From NCBI GenBank assembly GCA_027922465.2, contig BQMF02000341.1:434001-498000 (forward strand): 64,000 bases of DNA. The letters run 5' to 3'. The DNA comes from Turritopsis dohrnii (Eukaryota; Cnidaria; Hydrozoa; Anthoathecata; Oceaniidae). This document shows, in pieces, positions 1-11,483 of this stretch. The notes under the pieces are model-generated. The model had not been told where the DNA came from and searched no databases. It saw nothing but the letters and a program-made list of their open reading frames with translations. The position numbers were made by a program, and so were the translations under genes. Position 1 is the first letter of the stretch. Each line of letters starts with the position of its first letter.

Positions 1-1137
1 CTATATGTTAGAGTAAATAAAAATGCACACCACTTGATTTTTTGAAAAGTTCCATATTTTGCCAGTAAACAATCTTGAAATGAATGGAACATCTTTAGTA
101 ACAGGAGCACCGACATTATAGCAGTATATGAAAGTTACAGCAGAAGGAAATAATGCAAGCTGCTCATTAAAAGTAAGCAAAATTGGTGTTTATTAGTACT
201 CTGGCTGGTAGAGGATATGAATGTACTGCTTTCGTTTGCTTCTGTTTGCTGGAAAGCCTTAGCCTTGGGTCACTATAGAAATATCGCAACTGGGCTGAAT
301 GAAAAGGAAAAAAAATCAGAAAGAAACCTTTCATATGATAAGGTTTTCACTTAAGTATGAACCAGTACTCACTGCGTGGGAGGTCTAATACATAGGTGAT
401 AATATGACTGACTATTTTCTTAATGTTCTTTATTTCTCTAAGTAATGCTGTTAAAAAAGATGCTTAACACTTTTGCTTGCCACAAAAGATAATAATGATA
501 CAACAACAGTTTTAACATGCCTGTTTTATCTTTCAATGAGAGAAAGCATGAGTAACAACGGTACATTTTAATATACCTGCTTTCAATGTGATCAAGCTTT
601 TTTGCTTCCATATGGTCTGGGATGGCTATGTTAATATACTAACAACATTGGAATCTTCACTCAAGTTTTACTTACACCCATTTATATGCCTGTTATTGTT
701 AAAGGCTAATAAATGCAATGGTGGCGGAAACAAAGACCCTGGGTTTGAGCTTATTTATTTAATCTTTCGAGTTGTATTTATATTATATATATATGAACAG
801 TTAAAGGGGAAGTAAACAAAAAAATCAAAAATTAGAATTTTTTCCCATTTGATTCTTCTCATTTTACTGATCACAAAAATATATACTTTTATACACTTCT
901 GATTTCTTGTTCAGAAGTTATACGCTTCTAAAGTTTAGTTTTTTTCAGCTGAAAAAACTGACCAGGTGGATTTTTTATTTGATTAAAAAACGATTCTTTG
1001 TGTGACGTAATAAGAGTTCAAAACATCTGTGAGTTGCAATATAATAGTGAACTTTAGTATGAGTTTCTTTTTTCAAAATCATTCATTTTAATCCATATAA
1101 AAGTTTGTGTGACTCTCGATTAATTTTTTATTCAAAA
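1..1137. other. Non-coding AT-rich sequence
   Basis: I see no convincing gene here. Short open frames, such as one at 588-815, begin with non-ATG codons and show no domain-like composition. The stretch just upstream of the THAP gene is AT-rich and could hold its promoter, but I find no specific element that I can defend. Confidence 0.5.
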
Positions 1138-1842
1138 ATGGTGAACTGTTCTGCATTTGGTTGCACAAACCGATCTGCCAACTTCAAAAACGGAGAAGTC
1201 GTCTTTCATAAACTGCCAAAAGATAAAGTTTTACGTGATAAATGGATTCATAGTTTAAGACGTGACGGGAAACATCGAAAAGATATTTCCATATTCATCT
1301 GCTCTCAATATTTCGAAGAAGATTGTTATGTACGTGACTTAAAGGTATTTATTTTCCTTGCGAACATGGGCCTCTTGACAAAGAAAGAAAGTGGTTGAAG
1401 AAAGGATCAGCAAGCTACCTTGCTCTGAAGGAAATTATCGAAAATAAAAGGACTGTTGCTGATCTCGCCTACTTACCTAAGTTTTGTCACACTGGTAGTC
1501 TTAATCAACAAGTATTCCCCTAAACGACTGCATTTCTTTCTTCATGGTATGATAGCCCGTACACAGTTAGCTGTTCTTGATTTCAATTGTGGGGCTAACT
1601 TGGAACAGGCAACAACTAAAGATGGGACGCCTAGGTACAAGCAATCCTTTTCTAGAGTGACGCAGAATTGGGTCGCTAAAGTCATTAAAGAAAAGAAGAA
1701 TTACAAATATCTTGAATCCCCTATTGAAGATGACGTTGGAGATACTGTCATCCCAGAATTACCTGATTACATCGCGCCAATAGAAAAGCCGGATAAAGAT
1801 GACACTATAAAATCAATGAAAACAAGATTTTCCGTGAAATGA
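1138..1842 (+). pseudogene. THAP-domain protein gene, frameshifted
   Basis: The frame opens at ATG 1138 with the THAP signature: MVNC, then GCTNRS, FHKLP, a conserved W in DKWIHSL, and CSQYFEEDCY. THAP domains are C2CH zinc-dependent DNA-binding modules found in transcription factors and in P-element and Kolobok-type transposases. The fourth zinc ligand is normally His in C-x2-H. Here that position is Tyr (CSQY), so zinc binding is doubtful. After RDLK the frame ends early at about 1398. Another frame carries on with plausible coding (FPCEHGPLDKERKWLKKG) to a stop near 1521. A third segment, 1532-1842, contains RTQLAVLDF, QATTKDG and NWVAKVIKEKK, which I recognise as a conserved tail of a repeated invertebrate family. 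Two frame changes within 400 bp suggest a decayed gene, although an unseen intron cannot be excluded. The domain call is secure; activity is unlikely. Confidence 0.8.
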
Positions 1843-1949
1843 ACTTCTTTAATTTTAAAGCTCATATAAAAATAGAAAAAAACTAAACATATTTAAAACA
1901 GACATAAAGTCCATTTTGGGAAGTTTTTATACACCTGATAAGCATATTT

Positions 1950-2373
1950 TTACAGCTTGGTCCATTCGATTTTAGTATATATCAGGAATTGAATGTAAGT
2001 TCCAAAAAAAATTTTAACAAAATCGTTACCTTGAAAAAACACATCTGGAATTTCGTTCATTTCCTTACAACAAATACTTTCAACCTCTGTTTCCATCAAA
2101 CCACATTTTCCACACAAACACCAGGATGTATTCCCAATTCTTTTTTCTTCAGTGTTTGGAACATCAGTAGAAACATGAGTCTTTTCAGCAGTTTCATCTC
2201 GTTTCATTTTGTTGGTTGACATCGTTTTCTTTTTCTTCGTCGGAAATGATTGGCTCAAATGAGTAAGGCTCTAACTTTGAAAAAGCTTCATTGCATAACG
2301 AAAAATGTTCCTTTACAGAAAAATCACTGTCACTCTCGCTGGAAGTAGAATAGTTTTCTTCATTATCAACCAT
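1950..2373 (-). pseudogene. P2X7 C-terminal (ballast) domain-like protein, partial
   Basis: On the minus strand an ATG at 2373 starts an acidic, serine-rich N-terminus (STSSESDSDF, then PYSFEPII). After a one-base frame change the sequence reads NTSWCLCGKCG, METEVES, CCKEMNEIPD. The CxCGxC...CC pattern is the cysteine-rich zinc domain at the C-terminus of P2X7 receptors. In cnidarians and other invertebrates the same domain occurs in many stand-alone proteins, often next to transposon-like families. The receptor's transmembrane part is absent. After VFFQG the DNA reads AAG|GTAACG, a good splice donor, so the last codons of the open frame are probably intronic and the 3' exon is missing or further left. 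The gene converges on the THAP pseudogene. Domain identity is strong; whether the gene is intact is doubtful. Confidence 0.7.
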
Positions 2374-2601
2374 AATTTTTTTTTCTTAATAAATGTTCTG
2401 CTCTTGTGCACCGGTGTTTTGAACTTTCGTGATATCATAACTTGGCTCGAACCCAGACTCTTTAAAAAATTCCCGGTTTTTCAAAAAGATGAAAAAAGTA
2501 AATCAAAAAGTGCTTTGTGTATGTTAAAAGGGTATAAAAGTATATATTTTTGTAATCACTATCTTATGAAGAATACAATTATAGCAAAATCAGATATTTG
2601 A

Positions 2602-3300
2602 AAATTTCATGTTAACTTCCCCTTCCCATTTATTATATACAAATTTTCGATATTTACATATCTTTATCAAGTTAAAAATGATACAAATGTTGAACGTTTA
2701 TATAGAGAATATATATATAGAAGGCTAGGTTTGAATAAAGATCGTGATCAATTAAGTTAAGAATGTGCGGGTAGTTAAAATGATTTAAAAGACTCAAGAG
2801 TGTGACGGCGCAAAAGATTGTATAAAACAATGGTACTCAAGAACGAATTGCACGTAATTACTAAAAAAGACTTGAAAACACAGAACGAGAAAAACAAAGA
2901 ACGAAAAAAAACAAACAAACAAAAAAACAAGTTTAAGCAACAGAACGATGTTATACAGAATGGTCACTCCGACCTACCCCCATTCTTCGTAAGAGGAGAA
3001 AGGAAATGAACCTTACACAAGCACACTTGAAAACAAATAAATACACATCGAATTACTAAATATAAGATGGTCTACCAGGTAAACTCTCTGGACCAGACCA
3101 ATGTCAAAATAGGTTCCCTATAATGCATCGGAGCAATCACGTTCCGTAATATATACAATACCTAAATGAGCTTCAACACTAGAGAAAGTGGAGGCCAAAG
3201 TATGAATTTGTTAAACTAAAGCTATTTTAACTAAAATATTTTAAACATGTAACAAATAACACCATATATACCCGTGAAAAAAATAAATAAATAAATAAAA
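2602..3300. other. Non-coding, A-rich spacer
   Basis: This stretch is A-rich, with a lysine/asparagine-only reading frame at 2818-3009 that looks like low-complexity translation and not a gene. The segment ends in an AAATAAATAAATAAATAAA run at about 3280-3300, directly after the stop of the Penelope-like fragment on the minus strand. That run may be the tail of the Penelope-like copy. No other feature is seen. Confidence 0.45.
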
Positions 3301-3656
3301 TTAACCATAGTCGAATGTTACTTCACGCTCATTTAGTCTGTTAGGCAGTAAAGTACTCAATTTATATTGCCAAAAAGACTCTTTCCGCCGTACAGAATCA
3401 AGTGTGCTGGCCTGGTCTATCAAAATAAACTCCCAGTCTCCCATACCGTTATGACCCTCCGTTTTAAGATGAGCATGAAGTACCTCCCGTGGAACAGTTT
3501 TTCCTTTCTCATGTTTTCTACTACACGATTTATAGTTGTTGAAACGCAATCTGAATTTAGTAGTGGCGCTACCCACATACTGTTTCTTACATACTTTACA
3601 TTGTAGTAAATACACAACATTCTTAGAATTACAGTTTAAATTGTTTGCTTTTATAT
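3301..3656 (-). mobile_element. Penelope-like retroelement 3' fragment (GIY-YIG nuclease)
   Basis: The minus-strand frame reads NVVYLLQC, KVCKKQYVGSATTKFRLRFNNY, then WEFILID, RRKESFWQYKLSTLLPNRLNER. This is the GIY-YIG endonuclease at the C-terminus of Penelope-like elements: YLLQC for the GIY strand, QYVG for YIG, the catalytic Arg in FRLR, Glu in RRKES, and a terminal LNE. The reverse transcriptase is missing upstream because the 7.2-kb DNA transposon begins at 3657 within the same frame. The right flank of that transposon is BEL/Pao sequence, not Penelope, so the fragment was truncated separately or the flanks were rearranged. Confidence 0.85.
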
Positions 3657-3779
3657 CGCAACCTTAATTTTAAAAAGGCCTAAGTCCAGAACAGTTCAGT
3701 TTTAAAAAGGCCTAAGTCCATAAAAGCTTAATTTTAAAAAGGCCTAAGTCCATTTTTCACATTTTGAGAAAAAGCCAAT
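3657..3779. repeat. Left terminal inverted repeat with GGCCTAAGTCCA iterations
   Basis: The terminus CGCAACCTTAATTTTAAAAA is followed by GGCCTAAGTCCA at about 3678. Two further AAAAAGGCCTAAGTCCA units follow at about 3706 and 3738, spaced about 31 bp, or roughly three helical turns. Further degenerate copies occur near 3933, and an inverted pair lies at 3973-4009. Confidence 0.88.
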
Positions 3780-5181
3780 AGACTTTCTTACCTTATATTT
3801 TTATGAATTTGTTTTCTATGCTGCTGGTGTAAGGTTTTGATGCATGCTATGTCCAGTAAAAGATTTGTAAAGCTTATTTAGAATTGCTATCACCATCTGA
3901 TATTGAGTAGGATACAAAAGTAATGGCTTAATGGACTTGGCCTTTTTAAAACTTAATGTTTATTCCAAAAGATGGACTTAGGCCCCAACAAAATGGGCCT
4001 AAGTCCATACTTTTTCTTTTGTCTATACTAAACACTAAAAAGAAAATGATCAAGTTAGATTACCACTATATTATTATGACTGTTATGAGCCCATTTACCA
4101 TTAGTCATCACAATAGGCATGCCTAGAGTCTTTGTAACATAGCCTATGAGATGAACGTTACAATGTACAGGAATCTTGTTATTACTCAGTTTTATGCTAG
4201 ATATTGTTCCAAGCATAACAAAGTTTTATCCAACAAACCTAACAATTTTCTTAGTAAAAGTTTATTTTAGAAGGTTTTTAATAGAAGATATTTCCAATCA
4301 TGAAAAGCACGAGAAACTTAACAAGATATACAGACGTTTGGTAATTAGCTAAGTGAGCAAGTACAGTGCAAGCTTAGGGGCTACTCTAGGACAGTGTTGC
4401 AGTTTCTTGCCTTTTATTCTAAAGCATAATGTATTATCCTTACCCTAGGAACAGTTTCAACTTAATTTTTAGAATTCAATAAACAAGAAGTATAAACAAG
4501 GAATTCTAACCAAAGATAATCTTTTGAATTTTTTAGAGATATCTTGCATAAAAAGTTGAACTATAACAGCAATGTCTTTTACAGAAAGGTAATAAAATAA
4601 TGCTTAAAACATCCTACAATAACAGCAATCAAAACTTGAATAAACTCAGATATAACAATATTCAACAAATTGACAAACTGAAATACAGAAAAGTGAAAAC
4701 ATGCAACAAACTTGTATACTGAATGAAATATTAAAAATATTTGAGCTATAATAAGAACTAAATAGGCTTTATTTTAATCAAAACTTAGGCAAAGGACTTT
4801 CTGAACTTAAATAGTGATACTGAAATTTCAAGATTTTCGAAAAGCATATCCTACCATTCATTTGAACATACAAGAAACAACCATATTATATTATAGCTAT
4901 GGTAAAGAAAGGGAAATTTACCATAAGTGATTACATCTAAAACAGGTAACAAACTTTGAATAAAATAATAAAAATACTTGAATTTAAATAAATCTAAATT
5001 TAGCAGTTTATCACAGTACTAGTATGTCTGTTCACAAATCATGAAAAGGTAAGAAAGTTCACAAGAAATAAAAAAATGAAAAAAGATGAAAATATATTTC
5101 TGAAACCTCTGAGAAAAATTTGAATAGTAATAATAGCCAAAGCTTTTAGAAAAAGGATACACAATACAACAGTGTCTACGA

Positions 5182-8100
5182 TTATTCTTCATCATCTGAG
5201 CTATCATCATTGACGTCATTGCTCACACTCAATTTTTCGTAAAATCTATGAAATTCTGGAAGGATGGCGTTGTTCTTGCACAAATCCAAGAGATCCTTAA
5301 AATATAGATACAGACTCTTATCAAAATAGATTTGAAACCCTGTATCAGTGACCTGGTGAGAATTAATCAGCAACTGGGGAAAATGAAGCCACTAAATACT
5401 GATGGGATAAAAAATCTCTTGAGCTGTGTGGGTGGTGATTTCTATTGTTTACAGCTCAATTATACACATCAAATTAAAATAGATTGTTAAACTTTTTATG
5501 GATTACCTTTTTCAAAGCATGAGTGACTGGCAATTTGTCTGCATAAAGTCTTGGTGCCTTAAGTGAATTAGCCTCAGAACAACGTAGTTTCCTTTGAAGT
5601 CGGCCAATGACTACTGAAGTAAAATCATCATCAAGATTGTACTTGAAATCCATATAGAGCACCCCATCAGTTTAGGGCATAAATTGCGCCTGTTTGATCT
5701 TAGACCAAAAGACTTAAACATTTTTCCCATTTTTATCTTGAGTTTTTTTACTAATTAGTGGGTAGAACACGACACCCAGTTCTGTTTTGAAATTGAAAAA
5801 CTCATCTTGGCACATGGAGAAGACGTTGTAAGGCTTCTTACGGCAGCCGGTCTCGATCAAGGTGATCCATTGGTGGGGGTGATGAATATTTACTCCACTT
5901 TTTGCTTTCTCAATGACTGAGTGAGCCGTGTCATTGAGGTTTTGTGTGTGCCCCTTCTCAAGAAATACAAGATTAATCTTGATTTTTCGCTCAGTGGCAG
6001 CAATCGATAGCATTTGATTGATGAAGCGCTTTTCGTTTTGCCCTCCACAATTATCAGTGAACAAAAAGACTTCTTTGCAAGCATCTGGCAATCCATTTAA
6101 GAATTTACTCAAGCAGCTGGCAATCTCATTCTCATTCGAGCCTCTTTTTGCAATAGTCTGATCCTAAACGTAGCAATAAACTTCCCTGTTATCCAGATTG
6201 GTGATGGTTAAATCGTATACTGCCAGCTTGCGTTTGTAAAAAAAATCTGAATGCTCCCCATATGGAACTGAGAGAACTTTTTGCAAATCGAATGCTGCAA
6301 CTACCAATGATTTTTGTTTAGACGCCATGTCTTTCATTTTACTTTTCAGATTTCTTGCCATGGTTTTTGTTTTTTTGGTGCGCTAGGTATTTTTTTTCTA
6401 ATTTCGATTTATCGATTGCGTTTATGTACTCAATGCAGACGTCACATTGGTCCTTCTTTGGTTGATGGAATCCAAGGTTGAATGAATCGCTAAAAAACTT
6501 TCTGTAAAAATGCTCTTCTACTTTGACATCACTGTGCTCTTTAATGAAAAGTTCATACATCTTACGGACGTTTAAATTGCTGGCAAGATATTGTCGTTTT
6601 GATGACTCACGACTGTAGTGGCTAGTATCACAGGAAAGCTTTTGATGTGAGATTTTGTCTTGTTCATAGTTTCCTCATCATATTTGACATGACTTTGATT
6701 TTTCCCACGCATGTCTTCTGTTATAATGTTTCCTTGGGTGCTTTTTTCAATGGCAGTGCGCACAACTTTTCTGCTGATGTTGTAAGTATTCAGAAACATG
6801 GTCTGACAAACCTGAGTATCTTCAAGGAAATACAAAATTGTTTTTGTTCTTTGTTTACTCTTGTCTTCACTTCGACTCCTGTTTCTCTGAGGTTCGATGT
6901 ATTTGACAGAATTAGAGATAAACTGCCTCTGTTTTTCTGCATTTCTAAGTCCCCAATAACTAGTAAACAGTTTTTCTCTTTCAATGTCCTGGATTCGACT
7001 ACTGCATTCCTGTCGAAAGTTGCTGCATGGCTCTTGCATGGTTCTTTCGGAAGACCTCTTTCTAGCCTTGTAACTCTTGTAAGGGCTGTAGCTTTGACCA
7101 CAATCTCTCGCTTGCTTTTTGCGTTTTTGCTCTCAATCGTCTTCATTTCGTTTTCGTTTTCTCCCTCTTTCTGACTCCTTCACTTCGGTAAATTCTGTTT
7201 GCGGGTTACTAGCTGGTGTAAGAGGAATAGATACTGGTGTTTTTGGTTGGTTTTGCTTGTGCCAGGTTCCACTGAATGTAAGCACCTCGGCAGTGTTTAT
7301 CTGCGTCAAATTCATCCCATAACTCACCTCTTTGAATGAACACTGATGAGATAATGAATTTTTGATACCCAGGTTTAACTGGCATATTGTGTACTTTCTT
7401 CGTGTTTTGCACAGGAGTGGCTATGAATAGCGTCTTACCATCGATTGTGAGCTTGTATGTTGCGTCTGAAAATTAAATAGCCAAACATTTTGCAAGTTAT
7501 TTCCAAAAGACCTAACAACCATTTTCAAACTAATACAAAATTCATAAATACAAATAAGTTCTCAATAAAAACCAACATAGTTCAATCTCGATCAATCAAG
7601 CAGGAACTCTGGTACGTTTAGACTTTTTCTAAGAAACTAGCCGCATCACAAGTTAAAATTATCCACGTTTTCTTAGATTTTCTCAAATAACCAAACACTG
7701 AAATTTTGTTGAACCAAATCCAAACACCATTCCCTGACCAAAAAACAAGATAATCTTAAAATCATACTAACCAGTGATTTGTGGATTTTTGGCACAAGTA
7801 ATACTTGGATTTTTGAAACCAGTAGGTGCTACTGAATCATCTGCAGAATCTGCTATTAGGAAATAGTTTTATTCATTATTTATAACTGATCTATCCCCTT
7901 ACATAAGAAACTTAAAGCTGTGCCAGTTGATTAGAATACCTGGAGGTAATTCAAATTTAAAAAAAATCATTCTCACCTGCGATACTTGGATTTTTGGAAG
8001 CAACAGGTGCTGTGGAATCAACTGCGGAATCTGAAATTAGGAAAATGTTTTATTCGTTATTTGTTATTGATCTATCCCCTTACATAAGAAGCAAAGAGCT

Positions 8101-9771
8101 GTGCCAGTTGATAAGAATACCTCGAGGTAATTCAAATTTAAAAAATCATTCTCACCTGTGATACTTGGATTTTTGGAAGCAACAGGTGCTGTGGAATCAA
8201 CTGTGTAATCTGAAATTAGGAAAATGTTTCATTCATTATTGAAAAATTAAAAATTGTGCCAATAAGTAAAGGTTATGTAGTAATGTCTTGAGATTTCCAA
8301 CTCTTAAGATCATTCTTAAAGAAAGCCTGGAAATTCTACTCATGATTGAGTTAAAGATTTATATTGTCATCCTGTATCATTGAGATTGCAGGATTTTGGA
8401 TGTCAGATAGGTCAAAGCAAGCAAGAAGAGTTTAAGTCTTACTTGCTGTACTATTGAAAACTTTGTCTAACGTTTCCTTGTCAATGTCAAAAGAAGAATC
8501 TAAAAAAGAGCATAAAAAACAAGTAGCATTAGTGTGTTGCTCTTGAAAAGATCTTTATATCACTTAAAAGGTTTTATAAAGAATATAGAGTAGTTGAACG
8601 TCCTCTACAGAAAATAATTGAAAAAATAACGATCTCTGTCCAGCTTACCAGATACAGAATCTTGCACTTGAGGTGGTTCTGTAATGAATAGTAATAAAGA
8701 GAAATGTTCAGAGTTCGAGATCAGTTATACAAAGAAAAAAAGGGTCGTTGAATTGGGATTAAGCTTCTCCCAGTTTTAAACTCACCTGAGTTGTTGCTAA
8801 TGCCATTTCTGGTAACATTTGATGGATTTAGCTTTGTTGCTATAAGGATAGGAAAGAATAGAATAGAATTAGGAAAAGCTACAAACTTAGACAAAGTATG
8901 TTTTTAGGTTCATAATTTTTACTTGAAGAGGCCAAACACTCAATGTTATAGGTTACCTTGGTCTAATAATGATGAATTTGAAGTCAAATTTCCCAGGAAA
9001 ACGTCATTGAACACAAGTGAATCGCTATCTAAAAGTGAATTCCATTGAATTAGAGACAAGAGAGTAATAAGAATAGTTTTACCTTGTAACTTCAGTTAGT
9101 TATAAATTGGTCTAAATTTTTTCTTGACCACTCTTTGACTCTCATTTTTTCGTAAATTGTAATTTGACGTTCTATTTTCTCTACAAAATATGTCTTGGCT
9201 TTACCAGAAATACATTAACAGACTAACCGTTCAAACTGTTTTCAACATCATCAAATTTATCTTCATCCTCATCTAGACAAAAAAGATGAAAATATCGTTA
9301 TTGCCCTTGTTTAAATCATCTTATAGGATTGGTGTAAAATATTGTACTGATGGAAAAGGTTTTAAACCTTCTCTTGCATTTTTCAAAGCAAGCCAAGAGA
9401 GGACAAAGATTGATATTAATATTTTTATCGCCTGTTTTGGAGGTGAATATGAGGAAACATTGATTATAACTAGAATACATATTAAGAATGACTTACCAGA
9501 GAAAATAAAATGTCTGTTTTCATCAGTTATTTGTATAAGTTTGTCATATGTAACAGTAGCTGTTGAGTCATCGATTTTGAACTTCACCCTTACTGACGAT
9601 CGATGCACTGAAAGAACCATTCCTTCTAAAAGAGTACCTTCTTTGAATTTGAAAAAACTGCTGTATTTTTCATTGCTACTCCCTCCACTGTCAAAAAAAA
9701 TCAGCTCTCACAAATACAGCTTGCCCAACACTATACTTTTCTGCCTGTTCACTCCAACTTCTGGTTCCCAT
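5182..9771 (-). pseudogene. Spliced transposase gene of the 7.2-kb element, broken
   Basis: Exons, minus strand: 9497-9771 (ATG at 9771, MGTRSWSEQAEKY, ending in GTAAGT), 9228-9272, 8957-9028, 8786-8839, 8649-8678, 8443-8499, 8156-8209, 7977-8030, 7772-7852, then a long 3' exon from about 7466. All junctions fit GT-AG and phase 1. The 3' part encodes a basic linker (RGRKRKRNED), then WGLRNAEKQRQFI, VCQTMFLNTYNIS, DMRGKNQSH, FHQPKKDQCDVC, AAFDLQKVLSVPYG, FTDNCGGQN and GHTQN...D..HSVIE. This is the DDE-like core of a transposase family seen in invertebrate genomes, with DNCGGQN near the second acidic residue. It ends in an acidic DDSSDDEE tail. Damage: an extra T in a T8 run of exon 1, a TAG after NREVYCYV at about 6164 where the family usually has Trp, and several frame changes between 5370 and 7330. 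The family call is moderately sure; the superfamily name is unknown. Confidence 0.8.
7766..8216 (-). repeat. Tandemly duplicated exon-intron units in the transposase gene
   Basis: Three successive units share both exon and intron sequence. The exons at 8156-8209 and 7977-8030 are each 54 bp, encoding DSTAPVASKNPSI with one or two substitutions. The exon at 7772-7852 is 81 bp and carries the related SVAPTGFKNPSI plus a second KNPQI. The intron text CTATCCCCTTACATAAGAA and the donor side TCATTCTCACCTG also recur, with a period near 179-205 bp. The duplication therefore covers whole genomic units, and phase 1-1 exons let copy number change without shifting the frame. Confidence 0.85.
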
Positions 9772-10489
9772 TATAACTTTTTTTAACTAACATGGAAGAA
9801 ACTTGCACTAAATTAATTCATGGTATCGAAGAAAAAACTACTTTTAAACTCGAAAAATACGCATCAGAAAATAATTGGCTATTGGCACTGATCCATTATG
9901 TACTAGCACACACTACTGAGATAAAAATGATCTGAGATTTTTCTAAAATAACTTTCCAGCTTTTAGGCAAAGGAGTAAAGGAGTATCTGGAAAAACAACG
10001 AAAAAATTTCCTTCTTATTTTAATTATCTGGGAAAACATTTGGGGTGTTCTTAAAAGGTGACCACAAATGGCGTCAACATTATAATGTCACTACAACGCT
10101 AAGACAGGGGTATTTCAGTGAAATTCCACATTACAAACAAGGTTAGATTTGGTACCCCAAACCTTTTGTAGGATGTAGAAAAAAATTAGGTTTTTACAAA
10201 CTGAACATAATATTTCAAAAAAAGATGCTTGTTTGAACACAGTGAGTGAGAATCAGGACATGAAAATAAATTTCATAGTCGTCCTATTGAAATTTTATCC
10301 CATCATAAAAAGGTTGAAAGGTTGCTGAATTTATAGTTAAAGTTAATTTATAGTTAAAGTTATCCTAAAAGACCTGTAAGAGAAAAAATCATACATATTA
10401 ACCTAATGATGATAGTAAATAAAACCAAATTAAACACTACCAAAAGATATACAAACCTACTTTGATTATCACAACTGTTTTGATACTGC

Positions 10490-10892
10490 TAAATGGACTT
10501 AGGCCCTTTCTGAATGGACTTAGGCCCTTCCTCTACATCATCAAAATGGACTTAGGCCCTTCCAGTGGACTTAGGCCTTTTTAAAAATATAATTATTTTC
10601 TAGGATGGACTTAGGCCCTTAATCTAAAAAAGCTTAGTGGACTTAGGCCTTTTTAAAATCAAACACTGTTTTTGACAAACCTTTGCCAACCATTTTGAAG
10701 GCATTTTAAACTTTAAATCTTTACATTTTACACATCAAAAGAAAGCTAATGATCCATAGATTCAGGAAATACAAAAACTCAATTTTCACAAAAATGGACT
10801 TAGGCCCTTTTAAAACTCAGGGGTATCTGGACTTAGGCCTTTTTAAAATTGAGTGGTAAGTGGACTTAGGCCTTTTTAAAATTAAGGTTGCG
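10490..10892. repeat. Right terminal inverted repeat with TGGACTTAGGCC iterations
   Basis: Nine copies of TGGACTTAGGCC lie at roughly 10494, 10514, 10547, 10564, 10606, 10636, 10795, 10828 and 10860. The last runs into TTTTTAAAATTAAGGTTGCG, the exact complement of the left end. Some copies are followed by CTTT or CTTC and others by TTTTTAAAA, so two sub-types alternate. Confidence 0.88.
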
Positions 10893-10935
10893 ATATGGTA
10901 ATGATTCTATGAGAAACAGTCCGAAAACTTATCAG

Positions 10936-11483
10936 TTATTCAATGGGAAACTGTCTCTTCCGAAGTGAGCAATTCAATCAACGATCTACCTCTTGCCCTC
11001 AACCGTATTGTAGCAAGTTTCGACACAATGGATTTGATTACACCAAACAGATTGAAGTTAGGACGAAATAATGATCGTAGTCCTACTGGTCCATTACAAG
11101 TTACGAAAAACTACTCGAAAATCCTCAACACCAACATTGAAATATACAACACTTGGTTTGAAAACTGGTTGATCAATCACGTCCCTAAGATAATGCATCA
11201 ACCCAAATGGTTTGTTCAAGACAGAGACGTCATGGTTGGTGACATCATTCTCTTCATCAAGAACGATTCAGTTTTGTCGTCGACTTATCAATATGGTATT
11301 ATCAAAGAAACGTATTATGGTAAAGATGGTCAGATCCGACAAGCGAAAGTACATTACAAGAACGCAAATGAACAATCGTTTCGTGAGACTATTCGAGCTG
11401 TTCGTGAAATAATCGTTATTCACCAAGCTGATGAACAGGACTTAGTGGACGAACTGAATGAAATGTATAACAAAACAAAATAA
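10936..11483 (+). mobile_element. BEL/Pao polyprotein C-terminal fragment
   Basis: The plus-strand frame reads IQWETVSSEV, NDLPLAL, MDLITPNRLKLGRNN, RSPTGPL, WFENWLINHVPK, QPKWFVQDRDVMVGDIILF, VKYRNANE-like VHYKNANEQ and AVREIIVIH. This is the integrase C-terminal extension of BEL/Pao retrotransposons, ending in TAA at 11483. The frame is intact here and begins about 40 bp inside the right end of the 7.2-kb transposon, so that insertion probably cut this copy. The pol genes upstream are not found on the left flank. Confidence 0.85.

Larger units (their letters stand above)
3657..10892 (-). mobile_element. 7.2-kb autonomous-type DNA transposon, decayed
   Basis: The two ends are perfect inverted repeats of about 32 bp that start CGCAACCTTAATTTT and run into AAAAAGGCCTAAGTCCA. 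Both ends are bordered by ATAT, which could be a 4-bp target duplication or part of a palindromic terminus. Inside each end, copies of a 12-mer (TGGACTTAGGCC or its complement) are iterated: three or more on the left and nine on the right. All copies point the same way relative to their own end, as expected of transposase-binding arrays. One minus-strand gene (5182-9771) supplies a transposase. The left 1.4 kb (3780-5180) and the stretch 9790-10480 hold no gene that I can see. Frameshifts and stop codons make the copy non-autonomous today. I cannot assign it to a named superfamily from sequence alone. Confidence 0.88.

Noticed and set aside
588..815. 75-codon ORF
   Set aside because: Non-ATG start, hydrophobic low-information sequence, no splice or domain support.
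3657..4010. Regularly spaced repeats resembling a CRISPR array
   Set aside because: The 12-mers are mirrored at the other end of a transposon, the spacers are AT-rich and unequal, and the context is an animal genome.
6647..7174. 175-codon plus-strand ORF
   Set aside because: Lies opposite the recognised transposase core (DMRGKNQSH, WGLRNAEKQ) and has antisense-type composition.
9286..9786. 166-codon plus-strand ORF
   Set aside because: Antisense of the first transposase exon, which has ATG, a consensus donor and phase agreement with the next exons.
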